This document shows positions 1-11,800 of a stretch of DNA of 64,000 nt, piece after piece. A program made the translations under genes and the position numbers. The notes beneath the pieces were generated by a model. The model saw only the letters and a program-made list of their open reading frames with translations. It made no database searches and was not told the origin of the DNA. The stretch is from NCBI RefSeq assembly GCF_954871325.1, contig NC_088778.1, positions 3,815,743 to 3,879,742 on the forward strand. Direction: 5' to 3'. Within the stretch, counting starts at the first letter, position 1; each line of letters begins with the position of its first letter. This stretch comes from Gordionus sp. m RMFG-2023. Lineage: Eukaryota > Nematomorpha > Gordioida > Chordodea > Parachordodidae.

Positions 1-1034
1 GGGTATTAACAATACTAGATAAAACTATAGAATAAATGGTATTACCTATCGGGTTTTTTTAAAATAATATCTAGTATCTAAATTATAAAAAAGGATTATA
101 TTTTATATCAAGATGTAAACTACAATTTCTAATTTCCTTAACTGTTTAATTTAACTGAGTTTTTGAAATATGTTGCTTTAAAAATAATAAATTTATTTAA
201 TTTTACCACTATATACTCTATGAAAATCTAGGTTTAAAAAAAATTAAAATGTTTAAACTTGGCGTCAATGTGTTTTACCAGTCATGTTGTTATTTAATCA
301 TTTTTTTCAATTTATTTTTAATTTTCTGGAAATTCCAGCTTGTATAGAAGACCCACTCTATGATTTTTAGAAAATTTTAACGACGAACCTTTAAACTTGA
401 TATAATTTATTTTTCGTTTTTTTTTCTTCCAAAGTTCTTTTTATAAAAAATTTTTAAATGATTAAATTTTTTTTTAACGGCAAAATTGTTTGAAATAACA
501 TGGTTTTAAATATTCTAAGCATACTGGAATGCATTCTTTTAAAAAAAAATGATTAAAATTCATTTTAAAAAAAATTAACACATTCATGCTAACATAATGT
601 TTTTAAAAAAAATATATATATCAGATTTGTTAAAGGATCTAGATACTATCTAGATATAAAAATGTGATATCTTTTCTGTATCTAGATAGATTTTTGATTA
701 AAATATCTGTATCTAGATATTATTTTAGACGATATATCTGTATCTAGATCCATCTAAAGTATCTTTTAACAACTCTGATATATATTAAATAAATTTTGAG
801 TAAAATTGGCGATTAGAATACTGGTGGGCACAAATTGAACGTTTCAAAGCAGCGTTTTAAAACGCAAATAATACATTTTGAATGCATTCGTTTAAATTGG
901 ACAGTATCAGATGTTTCATGTTTAAAAAAAAATAAAAATTAACAGTTCAATTTATCGAGAAAAAAAAGAAACCTTACAATTTATTTTCCTCGAGCATATA
1001 TATATGAAATATTTATAAATTTTGTTTTTAAAAG
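1..1034. other. AT-rich non-coding DNA, probably intron upstream of the C1-domain exon
   Basis: No exon is visible here on either strand. The sequence is A/T homopolymer-rich. It holds the MITE at 622-777 and, around 828-930, a worn relic of the repeat called family B here (GCACAAATTGAACGTTT, then AAAACGC). Because the first coding stretch at 1035 starts in mid-domain behind an acceptor, this stretch is best read as intron. That is an inference. Confidence 0.5.
622..777. mobile_element. Small hAT-like MITE (family F) with ATCTAGATAC internal repeats
   Basis: Ends are CAGATTTGTTAAAGGAT on the left and ATCTTTTAACAACTCTG on the right, imperfect inverted repeats that begin CAGA. The interior repeats the motif ATCTAGATAC in both orientations, so the whole 156 bp can fold on itself. 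It is flanked by ATATATAT on both sides (614-621 and 778-785), the 8-bp size expected for hAT, although the sequence is low in complexity. A second copy lies at 37484-37605. Confidence 0.7.
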
Positions 1035-1151
1035 ATTGCGGTATAAACGCCCATAAAAGTTGCAAAGAAGTAGTGGTTATAGAGTGCCGTTCAAAGACAT
1101 GCAAATCGATTACCAACAATTCTCACCGCTCATATTCATTCGCCGGGACCG
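1035..1151 (+). CDS. Internal exon with the C-terminal half of a C1 (DAG/phorbol-type) domain, RasGRP-like
   Basis: Behind the acceptor TTTTTAAAAG the frame reads (D)CGINAHKSCKEVVVIECR. This is exactly the last zinc-binding block of a C1 domain: Cys-X4-His-X2-Cys-X7-Cys. C1 domains bind diacylglycerol at membranes or serve as protein contacts. The wording KxxVVxEC after the second Cys is closest, from memory, to the Ras guanyl-releasing proteins (RasGRP); chimaerins and PKCs differ more there. About 20 Ser/Asn/Lys-rich residues follow, and the frame can exit at a GT at 1152, a weak donor (GTTTTT). The exon leaves in phase 1, which matches acceptors at 1407 and 1419 ahead of the long final exon. 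The first half of the domain and all upstream exons lie outside the window or were not found. The C1 call is strong; RasGRP as the family is an inference. Confidence 0.65.
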
Positions 1152-1419
1152 GTTTTTTTTAAAAAATAAATATATTATTCATAATTATGATCGATCGGCT
1201 AGAAATCCGCTAAGCTAGGGATTAATATAATATCCGGGGTTCGGACCTAGAAATTTAAATATTTCGAACCGTTTCGGACCGGTTCGGGCAAGAAAAACTA
1301 AATATACAGGGCTTCTAGGCCTTTATTTTATGATAATTCTACTAGACAATAAGAGAATATTGATTGTGAAAAAAAATAATTTTCATTATCATAATAATAT
1401 ATCTAAGATAAAAGTATAG

Positions 1420-3023
1420 ATACCAAAAGGAAGACTTTTGTCCACGATGTTTGCGTGGAAAATAGCGATGACGTAATAGGCAAAATAGAAAAAGAATCTT
1501 TCTTCTCGGATAGCGTCACGTGTAAAAAAACGAAAACCGCGATTCCATATTTGAGGAGTCACAATGAAGCGAAAAAAAGTTTGTCCAGCAGCTGTTTTTC
1601 GTTAAGGAATAACGAAACGAACAACCTTTTACGCGCGAATAACGTCTACTTCTTAAACAATTCCGTCGATAAAATCGATAAGGGTATCAGTAAAATGAAT
1701 TTCCTAAATTCTCTCGATACTAAAGGCGCGGAAAACTATTCGTTAAAAGTGTGCCAGCTTCAATTTACGACTGAACCATTTATGAATTATAATAATACAA
1801 ATAATTTATCCACTGCCACTAAAGGTGAACTGGGTGAATACAATCTTATCTCTCCAATGTGTCAAAAGCCTCAGTTACATAAACAATGTGCGATAACGTC
1901 CAGTATATTTGAATCCATTAACGAGAAACATCCGAAGTTTACATATTCGTTTGATAAACAGCAACAACCACTCAAAACCAATTCGGATATGTGGAAGAAT
2001 GATTTCCTCAAAACCTTACCTTCCGACGAGATGCTGGATGATGTAGTATCGAAAACTCCGAAATCCATAAGTAATTCCGAAAAATTCTCCCAAACCGAAA
2101 TACAGTTAGTATTAGACGGATATGATGTCAATGACGAAGAAGAAGAACTTAAAGATATCTACATTGATGCTAAGAAAGATATTTGTCAATCGTACCCTTC
2201 TTCCAGGAATCAAAATTCTACATCGCTCAATTCCAGATGCAGAGATATATTCAGATCGTCGAATTTGGTGCATTTATTTATAAAAAACATAAAGTCGCAT
2301 AACCACAATTCCAATATCGGTGATAGGAACGCATTAGCTATCGATAAAGTTTATTCTTTGCATAGTAATATTTCCTGTACCAATCATAGCGATCCATCTA
2401 ACGTTAAACGTACGCTTTCCCACAATAACAACGATAAACAACACGAAATGATATCATCATCCGAACATAAAGAGACGCAAACGGAAGTGGTTATCAATTA
2501 TAAATCAGGAATTTTAGATCCTCAAGGAAACCTCATCATATCCGTAACTGATAATATTAATAATAATTACGATGAATACCCAAAGGAGAACAGGTATACA
2601 AGCTCGAGAATTCTAAATATTAGCAAGGAGGATGTAACACTATTAAGATCTAACAACCAATCTTCCCTCCCTTTAAATGATATCTTGACCAACATTGCAA
2701 ATACATTTAAGAATACCGTTGAGGCTTCGCACTCAAAAGTATTTACCGACTCTAAGGAACCAGTTACAGTTACTTATAAGGCGAATATTAAAAAGCAATT
2801 CTCCCTATCAATTCCATCGCGTATTGCCAGGCTATCTTCCAGAGGCCCTGCTGATAGTAACAAACGCAAACTTAACGACACTATTACATCCGACACTCCA
2901 ACATTCAGCACTGCTTCTAGAAGGATTAAAGGTTTTTTTAGCTCACGTTCCTTTAGCAAAACTAATTTATTCCATGACAAATCATCTTACCAACCATTAC
3001 CTAACACAAATGAGAACAAATGA
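1420..3023 (+). CDS. Final exon: long Ser/Asn-rich tail, probably of the C1-domain (RasGRP-like) gene
   Basis: The frame is open from 1407 to the TGA at 3021-3023 and has no in-frame ATG near its left edge, so it is an exon and not a single-exon gene. AG acceptors at 1406-1407 and 1418-1419 both keep the frame and fit the phase-1 donor at 1152. The base composition is clearly richer in G+C than its surroundings, and codon use looks real over about 530 codons. The product is hydrophilic, with many Ser, Asn and Lys. It has an acidic patch (NDEEEELKDI, near the middle) and a basic Ser-rich end (RRIKGFFSSRSFSK). I see no membrane segment and no domain I can name. RasGRP proteins carry a tail after C1, but usually a shorter one. 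If the exon belongs to a different gene, only the C1 link falls; the exon itself is well supported. An AATAAA follows 17 bp after the stop. Confidence 0.7.
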
Positions 3024-3039
3024 TAATGATTATAACTTA

Positions 3040-3045
3040 AATAAA
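3040..3045 (+). terminator. Putative polyadenylation signal AATAAA
   Basis: This is the first AATAAA after the stop at 3023. In DNA this AT-rich the hexamer is common by chance; another lies near 3354. The call rests on position only. Confidence 0.35.
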
Positions 3046-3583
3046 TCTAAGATTCATTATTGGGGGTTTGATGTAAGAGGTTGGTGAGTAAAAAATGTTA
3101 TACGCTTAACTGTGATACTAAAAATCTTCAACATTGCCAAGACTTTCTTCATGTTGGACATGATTCGCATTTTATAATTAGATAAATATATTAATTCCTG
3201 TGAAATTTTGTATATTTAAAAAAAAAATGACACAAAAACACAAAATTGTAGCATTCAATTGATTTTTGAATATATTAAGTTTCGTAATTGAGAAATCGAT
3301 CCAAATTGAATCGCGGGATGGTGAATCGAAAATGAGATTGTTTTGTTAATATACAATAAAATTTATCAACGTTATCTTAAAACAAGGGGGAAATTTAAGA
3401 TCAAAAAAATGCTTACTACTAATTATTTCCCAATTATCATCTTCTATTTGGTTAACAAAAATAATTTGTAATTTTTGTAAATAAAAAATGTATATTCAAT
3501 TTGAATGAGTTCTTCAAAGAAAAAAAAAGAAGATATAAAAAGCAGATTTATCTAAATTATAATAGGTGGAAAAGAGCCTAGAG

Positions 3584-3752
3584 TAGTCTTGTTAAACGGC
3601 TAACTCAACATTTTAGCCAGGAAAATATTGCCTAAGCATAGAGATTTCGCCAATTGATGTTCAATCCTATGTGCTATCTATGAGCCGAATCTTTAGGCTT
3701 GCATGATATTTTTCTGGATAAAGTATTGAGTTAGCAGTTTAACAACACTCTA
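3584..3752. mobile_element. Family A hAT MITE copy
   Basis: Starts TAGTCTTGTTAAACGGCTAA and ends TTTAACAACACTCTA. It carries the family A interior landmarks: a GCCAGGAAAATATTGCCTAAG block, a central block with CTATCTATGAG, a reverse block with GGCTTGCATGATATTTTTC, and GGATAAAGTATTGAGTTAGC. It lies in the 3' flank of the C1-domain gene. Confidence 0.75.
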
Positions 3753-4049
3753 GCTTAAAGTTTAAAAAAAATAAACAAAAACCTGTAATAATAAAATGTA
3801 AATTTTTTTTTTTGACTAACTCTATATTAACTTATTATACAATTGTTAATATATGGATGCAATTATATACTATAAATAATTATGGCAAAAAAAAGAAAAA
3901 GATAAATTAATAAACTGAGATATGGCAGTTTATAACTTGGATCCGCACTAGTCCTAAGAAATACTTCTAGTGTTATCTTTTCCAACACTATTGTTCTCAA
4001 GATTTAAAGTGGCAATTTGGCACCGCGTTGAATTTTTTTTGAGTTGAAA

Positions 4050-4345
4050 ACTTTTAAGTTAAATTAGTATAGTCCCCCTTTTCCCCCTAATCCTACCTTC
4101 AGCCTCATCGTAGCGGGAGAGTCGCAACGTCTTTTGGCGGCTAATGGTAATCTAAAAGGTTCCCTGTGATCTGGGTCCCTCCTCGACGGGATGTTATTAC
4201 CACCTAAAGGAGTTAATGTCAGGAAGGGCACCCGATTGTAAAAACCTTGCTACAAAATTTTCTAATGATTTGATCAGAGGGAGAAACTGGCCAACCTGGG
4301 TCAACCTGGAAATCGCCATTAAACGGAGAGAAGAAGTAAAGCCCC
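4050..4345 (+). repeat. SINE or 3' tail of an RTE-type LINE
   Basis: A G+C-rich island of about 290 bp in AT-rich DNA. It contains GTCAGGAAGGGCACCCGATT, followed by TAAAAACCTTGCTACAAAA, and later CCAACCTGGGTCAACCTGG, then GCCATTAAACGGAGAGAAG. From memory these phrases are typical of the 3' ends of RTE-clade LINEs and the SINEs that borrow them in many animals. No reverse-transcriptase frame is attached, and no convincing A/B promoter boxes were seen, so it may be a SINE or a 5'-truncated LINE. The 3' end lies near 4345. Confidence 0.5.
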
Positions 4346-4750
4346 CTTTTATGGCAGCTAAAATGGTAACTTATACTTAAAAAGAAAAAGAAGTTTAATA
4401 TTTATATATATTTTTTACTATTTATATCTCATCCAAAACAAATCTTTAAACATATATATATATATATATTTAACTCAGTTCTAAACTTCATAAAGACATG
4501 GCCCGATGACTAAAAATATAAAATATTTCATCTACAAAATGGATGGATACTGAGTAAGTAATGTTCGATAAGGGAGTATTTCTGAGGATTTTAATCATTC
4601 AATTGAAAGAGCCCCTATTTTAGTTAACATATTTATTTGGAAAGAAAATGTAAATAAAAAAATGAGAGTCAATTAGGAATATAAAAAATGTTCCCCATAA
4701 AAATATTTCGATTTGATCAAGAATATTTTTCATCTAAAGATAAAGCTAGT

Positions 4751-4903
<153 letters not shown>

Positions 4904-5687
4904 AATTTATAGTTAGACATTTCTACTATGGGTGGAGCGTGGGGATCAGTAAGATGCTAAATCATCATTATTTGAAGAAGCGTAGGAGGAGGGAGGTATG
5001 GTATTTCTGGATTCGGATTTCCTTTTTCTTTTGTTATAATTTTGAATTAGAAAGAGAGGGGTAAGGAGGACTGGGGTAATATGGTCATTGACTTGAAGGA
5101 GTATACGTGAAAAATTTTTTAAACGAGTTCGCTAACGCAACTGATTAGAAAAGGCGTTTGAAATTTTTAGAGTCAAGTTTATTTTTTTTTGTTTTTTAAA
5201 AAAAAACCAACTTTCCTTGTGAATGAAACTTTCAAATTATTTGCGTAAACACCCCCTCAAATATAATATCAAATCAAGATAAGGAATCAATTTTACAACA
5301 CGATTTTTTTTTTTCGTTTTGTTCATATGTAAAATCACATAGCTATTCTTTTTAAATACTATTATATTCTTTTCTTTTTTGAGTCCCCCCTCGCATGGTT
5401 CGGCAATTCAGCTACTACCAAGATGAGAACGACTTATTTTATATATATAAATATTCAATTATTTAAAAATTATTTATTGTAATAATAATAAATATCATTT
5501 ATTTTTTTTAAAAAAAAATAAATAAAAATATATATTTGATAATCGCGTTCAAATTTTATCATTTATTAATAGTGTCACAGCACAATACATTGTTTCATTT
5601 TGACTTTCGAGATCATTTTAAAAAAAATTTTATACAAAGGTTTCAAAGCGATTTATTCTGGGTTTTTTAAGAAAAAATATATATGTA

Positions 5688-5825
5688 TTACGTTGAAGAG
5701 TTATAACCCTCCTTCATTGTTTGAACGATGAAATTAAAAGCTTTGGTATAAATATTTTGTATATTGTCGGTATATCTGTCCTGCAGCGTTTCTCTGATCG
5801 CGCTTAGAAATGGTTCTCTGAGTTT
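5688..5825 (-). CDS. Globin exon 3 (residues 149-193, helices G and H)
   Basis: A strong acceptor (TATTATATTCAG) precedes KLREPFLSAIRETLQ in phase 0. The frame runs to TAA at 5690-5688. The upstream part of the open frame (5826-5930) is intron read-through. The Trp often seen early in helix H is Ile in the phrase QNIYTKAF. Confidence 0.85.
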   Translation of the reverse strand, partial: KLREPFLSAIRETLQDRYTDNIQNIYTKAFNFIVQTMKEGYNSST

Positions 5826-8800
5826 CTGAATATAATATAATATATATATATAAAAGATGTAAATATAACTTATTGTAGTTATCCCCTTTCTATCATGGTA
5901 TTGACTGGCCATGTCAATGCTCGAATTCATTTCTTAAAACAGCTGGATTTACAGTGCCTTAATATATAATATCTATTTAATGTATACCATACTTAAAACA
6001 AAGTACAAGGAGTGATTGATACCTAAAAGGCTAAATAGCCTTAGGCTAAACATAAAAAATAAGTTCAGACTACACCATGTTTTTTTCTTTTAAAGCGCAA
6101 ATAGATTATATAGAAAGGTATAAACCTTTGTGACTTTAAAAAAAAATGAACTATTATATCTAGTGTTGTTAAATGGCTGCTCGATACTTAATATCTTAGC
6201 CAGAAAAATATGGCCTAAGACTAGAAAGTTAGTTAATAGATGTCCAAACCCTGTGCGCTATCTATGGGCAAAAGATTAAGGCTTGCATAAGAACTTTCTG
6301 GATAAAATATTGAGTTAGCCATTTATTATAAAAAAATAGGATCGAGACGTTTAACAACACTTTCTTTCTTTCTTTCTTTCTTTTTTCTTTCTTTCTTTCT
6401 ATAAAGTGAAACAACGAAACAAGCATACAAGTAATATAATATACATATATAATACCTCGAAATATGTGTCGTTGAAATTATGGAATTGACGGTATGAATT
6501 ACCCAGGGCGAATAAAAAATCGACAAATTTGTCGTAATCCTCGAGGAGTAATATGGATTTCGAAAATCCTGACATCATCGAGTCAGCTGTGGTACAAAGA
6601 GCGTTATCTTTATCTTCTTCTTTGGCGTTGGATTTGATTATTTCTTCGAATTCGGGATTTTGTTTAATTAATCTTTATATAGATATTTTTTTTTAAAAAA
6701 ACGAAAATTAAAATAAAGTATTTATTAAATCGTTTCTGTCACGGTTAGTTGTCATTAAAATTTAAACTTGAACATGGAATATCTCAAAAACTTCGCAAAT
6801 TATGGATATACTAATAGAAATAGTATATATTTCTATAATATTATGATAGCAACAATGCGCGCAAAAACAAGCAATTTATGTCGATATCTTGTAAAATTGT
6901 CTGATATTTATATGGTATAGGTCAAAAAACCATTTTTTTAAATTTGAAGATCTGATGTTACCTAAATATTGTCAGAGTTGATCAGATCCTCCGTGAAAAA
7001 AATATCTAGATGCAGATTATATTTAATAAAAAAAAATGGATTTTAAATACAGATAGTAGTATATCTTATTCAACTTTTTACCCTGCTTTCATAGTTATCG
7101 AGAATTCGTGAGATAATACAAAATATGCTGTATTTTTATATTCATCACACAGGCAAATTTTTCATACCTCTTGAATTTGCGCTAATCGTGAATTAAGGAT
7201 TAGGTGGTTTAGAGGAAGCTATATAGAAGGCTAAACAGACAGCTGTCTAGAAATAATCCGAGCGTTGACACGGTATTAAAGCTTTTTTTTTAAATAATGT
7301 TACCAATTGGATTTTAAGTTATCAATAGACAATAAACTATGTTAGCTCACAAGGCCAAAAAAATTTAAGCGTTTAAGAAATCGTTATTAGGAGTCATCAT
7401 GTTCCAATTCCATCCCCTTTCGCAATGTTCAAAAATAAAAATTCTGATCACGTGAGGAGTAATTAAGCGACAACCAAAACAAGGCGAATTATATATTATG
7501 CATTAACCTAACTCATACCAACATATAATATTTACCTAGTGTGGCAGATTTACATTTATTTAATATTATGCCAATAATAATTTACGCGTGTCGTAGAATT
7601 TATATTTGCCGTATGCCAATCAAATAATTTATTCTAATGTTTTAAAGTATACTATATTAAAGGAATGAATCTGCTGTTTATTTCGCCATTTATTTTGTTG
7701 ATTTTTAAAAAAGAGTATATTATCATGAAATATATTTGTAATTAATAAAGATGACATTTATTAAAATGCATTTTTCAAAGCATTTTTGTAAACAAATCAG
7801 CTGGTAACACGCCATTATAGATTCGTATATAATCTTTTTTTAAAATATTATAAATGAAACTCTGAATTTTTTTTTTAAAAAAAAGTTTCAGAAAGTTTTA
7901 CTGTAAATTGATTATACGGGAAACCAAAATGGCGTACCAACAGCTGATCTATATTGATACACATTTTAAATGAATAGATGACCAGTCTAGGATTATTATT
8001 ATTATTATTTTCATTGATTGACATTAACATGATTCCCAGCTTATAATAATTTCTTTTATTTAAATATCAAATATTATTATAATAAAAACAGGTATCCAAC
8101 ACTTTTCAGCTAGTCGGGGCTGAATAAATAAAAATATTTTGCTTCACAAGATCTGTATTTCCGAATTTTTTTTTGAAATGGCCCTCCAACATTTTGATTG
8201 ATGGGGCTGGAGCATAGAGACCCCAAAAGAAGGAAATAGTCCATATGAATAATTTAACTAATGAGATGACAATTCGGCAGCAAAATCCCTAAAAGGGTCT
8301 CGAGGTGGCACAATTCAATAGTGCAATTAACTTTCCAAACTAATTTTACATAAATATAATCAGCGCAAAAACACTAGGGATTTGTATATTACTGCCTTCC
8401 TGGGGTTAGGCCCCGTAGAAAATATCCTTTTTCTAATCTCTTATTTTTTTGTAGGAATAAATATCAGAATTATAAAATAAATTAAAAAAAAAATTATATA
8501 GTATATACATATATCAGGATGAGAGTGTTTGAAATAAATCATATTTTTGTAATAAATTTATATAGAGAAATTAAGTATCATAAAATTAACAATTTATATT
8601 TTTAACGTAAATAACATTAAAAATAGAGGATAAAAATAAATATTTCGAGATGTATATATATAGGACCCCTTCTAGCTTGTCTCAGGCTAAAAAAAAAATC
8701 GATTTTTGCAGTTCTCTTACCCTGGATTATATATTTATTATTACGTTTCTAGTAGTTACATAAACATCCATATAGCCTGTAGAGAAAAATCAAATTCTCC

Positions 8801-11800
8801 CAATTATTATATTTACCTATTGTTGATTATTTCATTCCTATTCAACAAAACAAAAAAAAATAATCATTTCATAATTTGATAAAAATATGAATGCTTAATT
8901 AAAAATTTTGATACTGGAAAAATTGGATATTAGTAGACATGTTTATCAATATTTTATTTTTTTTTAAAAAACCCCCATTAAAAAGCAAAATTTTGCCCCT
9001 TTTTAGTATATGAAAATTTAGTTATCAATTAAGAGGCGACACTATACAGATGGTAAATAACATGCGATACACTTACCTGCAATATTTTAATAATTCTATT
9101 AATAATTCATGTGTAATAGTGATTTTGGTCATCATTCAAAAAAAAAACACAAAATGTCCCGTAAATTATTTTTAAGCACATTTTGGCGTTGTTAAATTTT
9201 TTAAATGTGTTTATATAAAAAATTATTATATCGTGATATCCTTGTATACCTAAGAAAAAAAAATAATCATCTTAGAGTGGCGGGTTGTCTTGGAGTTTAG
9301 ATACCTTGATTGAGACACGTCTCCTCATTCCTGCTTCGATCCTAGCTAAGGCCAGTTTTTTCATAATGAATATCCCCGAAAAAAGTTAAGATTAAAAATC
9401 GAGAGTTGAAGTGGGTCATATGTTAGCGCTTCAATTTAGTGTTTGTTAAGACTCGATTTTTTAAAAAAACGTGCCGATTGGAAATTTTAGCAAAAATATT
9501 ATCACGTAAGCCTGAAGATTTTTGCTTTCAAGATGGCAGAAAGGTTCTGAACATCTGTTTGCCCAAATCTTGAGGAAAATATTAATAGGGGACATTTTAG
9601 TAATCCACCCGAATTGTGCCGTTTATCAACACTAAACAACAAACTAACATGTTAAACGTTTATAAAAACAAATTATTTTGTTTTTCGATAAAGATATAAT
9701 TGGAAAACCCACATACAAACTAGGGGTCTGCATTGGGCCTGTTTTTCAAAATATCTTAGACATCGGGCGGATAGCGGGTGGGTTATAACTGGGCGGAAGG
9801 GCGGGTTAAAAAAATTTCGTAACAACAAAACGCCCGTTGCAGACCTCTAATACCAAAACTTTAAAATTAATTCAAATCACGAAAAAAAAAGTAAATAAAA
9901 GTCTTCAAGAAACTGAAGGAAAAGGAATGTTGTTGTTTAATGTCTAATTTTTTTTTTTTTTGGATAATATTAATGAATAACAGTAAAAGTATAACAATAA
10001 ATTATATTCTATTATAAATTAAATAAATCGCAAAAGATACTGAAGGACCCGGCAAATGAAAAAAAAGAGATAGATAAACAAAGCAATTGATAAATCGATA
10101 AAGTTGAGATGAGATTGTTAAGCACAAGTTAATAATTATAAGTTAGATTAATTAGAAATGTCATTATATATTTTTTTAATTATTCATGAAATCAAATTTA
10201 TTTATTGCTTATAATTAAAGGTATAACTATATATCTAAAAAGTATAAAGACAATTATTAAAATAAAAATATCATTAAAAGCTAACTATAAATCAACTATA
10301 AAGAGTCGATATAATCCATTATATTTTGAGATTTAAAAAAAAAAATTATCAAATTCTGAGTATAATCTTTCGGAACGAGGTTACCCACGAAACTTAGCTT
10401 AAAATAGTTAGCCTCGTGAATAGCAATGGTTGACCTCTACCTCAAGAAGCCTTCATGGAATTCCTTAAGTTTGTGAATCTGAGAGCCTAAAACCTAATTT
10501 TTAGTAAGCGCAATGCTCAAGCGATGCGAAATAATAATAGATAAAAATTTATAAATAGGGAGCGTGTCGTATATTTCCAAAAATTATCATAAAGGTGGCG
10601 AATCAGCTATGATTTTGGCTAGCGATTAATTTAGCGTCGCTTGAGAAAGTAGCGCTTACTATGATAGGTTCTCAGGGATGAATATATGGTGATCCGAAAT
10701 TTAGGGAAATTTAACGATTTTTAAGTCATATTTTTTCTCGAGAATGTTGAAGGTTAGGAAGACAATGGGTAAATATAAGATCAGCTAAAGGGAATTGGCC
10801 CCTTCTTTCAAGGAATTTGAGAGATCACGTCAGGATGTTTTCCATGTGTTCTGGAAAGACCGGACGGTTCTAGAAATACAGTATTTGAGCAAAACTAAAT
10901 GCTTGTAAAGAGTTACATAAATTGTATCTAATGCCAAGATTATAAGAGCCGCAATCAGAACAGTATCGTCCATTTACATATGACTGGAGAGCAGCTGCTT
11001 AATCAGGTGTAAGGAAAATTAACGAAAACGTATAACATTTTATTTATCAGATAATAACCATATATTTCAATTTAAGGTATATAATACTAAATTTTAATTG
11101 CCAAAAAATATGGTATGAATATCTTTTTTGCCTTTTAATATTATGAATTTTTTTGGATAGTTACAAACGGTAACATCATACAATATTATATCCTTTTATA
11201 TATATATATGTATAACAAAATGGATATATTATTTTTGAATATAATAATCTGAGTGTTCTGCCAAGTAAATATTTTCCATACTTTTTAATCCTTCATAACA
11301 CAGCTGGGGCCTTTGCGGATAAAAAAAATATGTTTAATACTTAGAATCCTTTAGATAATAATCATCCGAATCTCTCAGTAACTATATAATTTGTTACTTG
11401 GGGTGCATATAGACTCCACCTGTGATCTTCAAGGTTTTGTCTTCCATCTGTGATATGCAATGTCATATATTATATTTTACCAAGACTGTTGATTTATTCA
11501 TTATTATTTGAAACTCTAATTTTTTAGAGTTAGTTCATATGGGAAACTAAAATGGCGTGCATCAGCTGATTTCTTATTAATACATATTTAAATAAAAAGT
11601 TAATGTGTTATTACATGTCATTTGTCATTGGTGGGTATGATGAGTTAAAAACGGGTATTAAAAATATGTGAAATCGACCTATAGGTATTAAACTATTCAT
11701 AAGAAAATGAATCTGAAATTCAATATTGTTTATCAAATAGATATAGCTCATTTAATCTATTTCGTCATGGAAATGAAGTTTTCTCAAAAGTTTATGTTAA

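Noticed and set aside
1871-2131. Minus-strand 86-codon frame
   Set aside because: Antisense shadow of the long final exon of the C1-domain gene.
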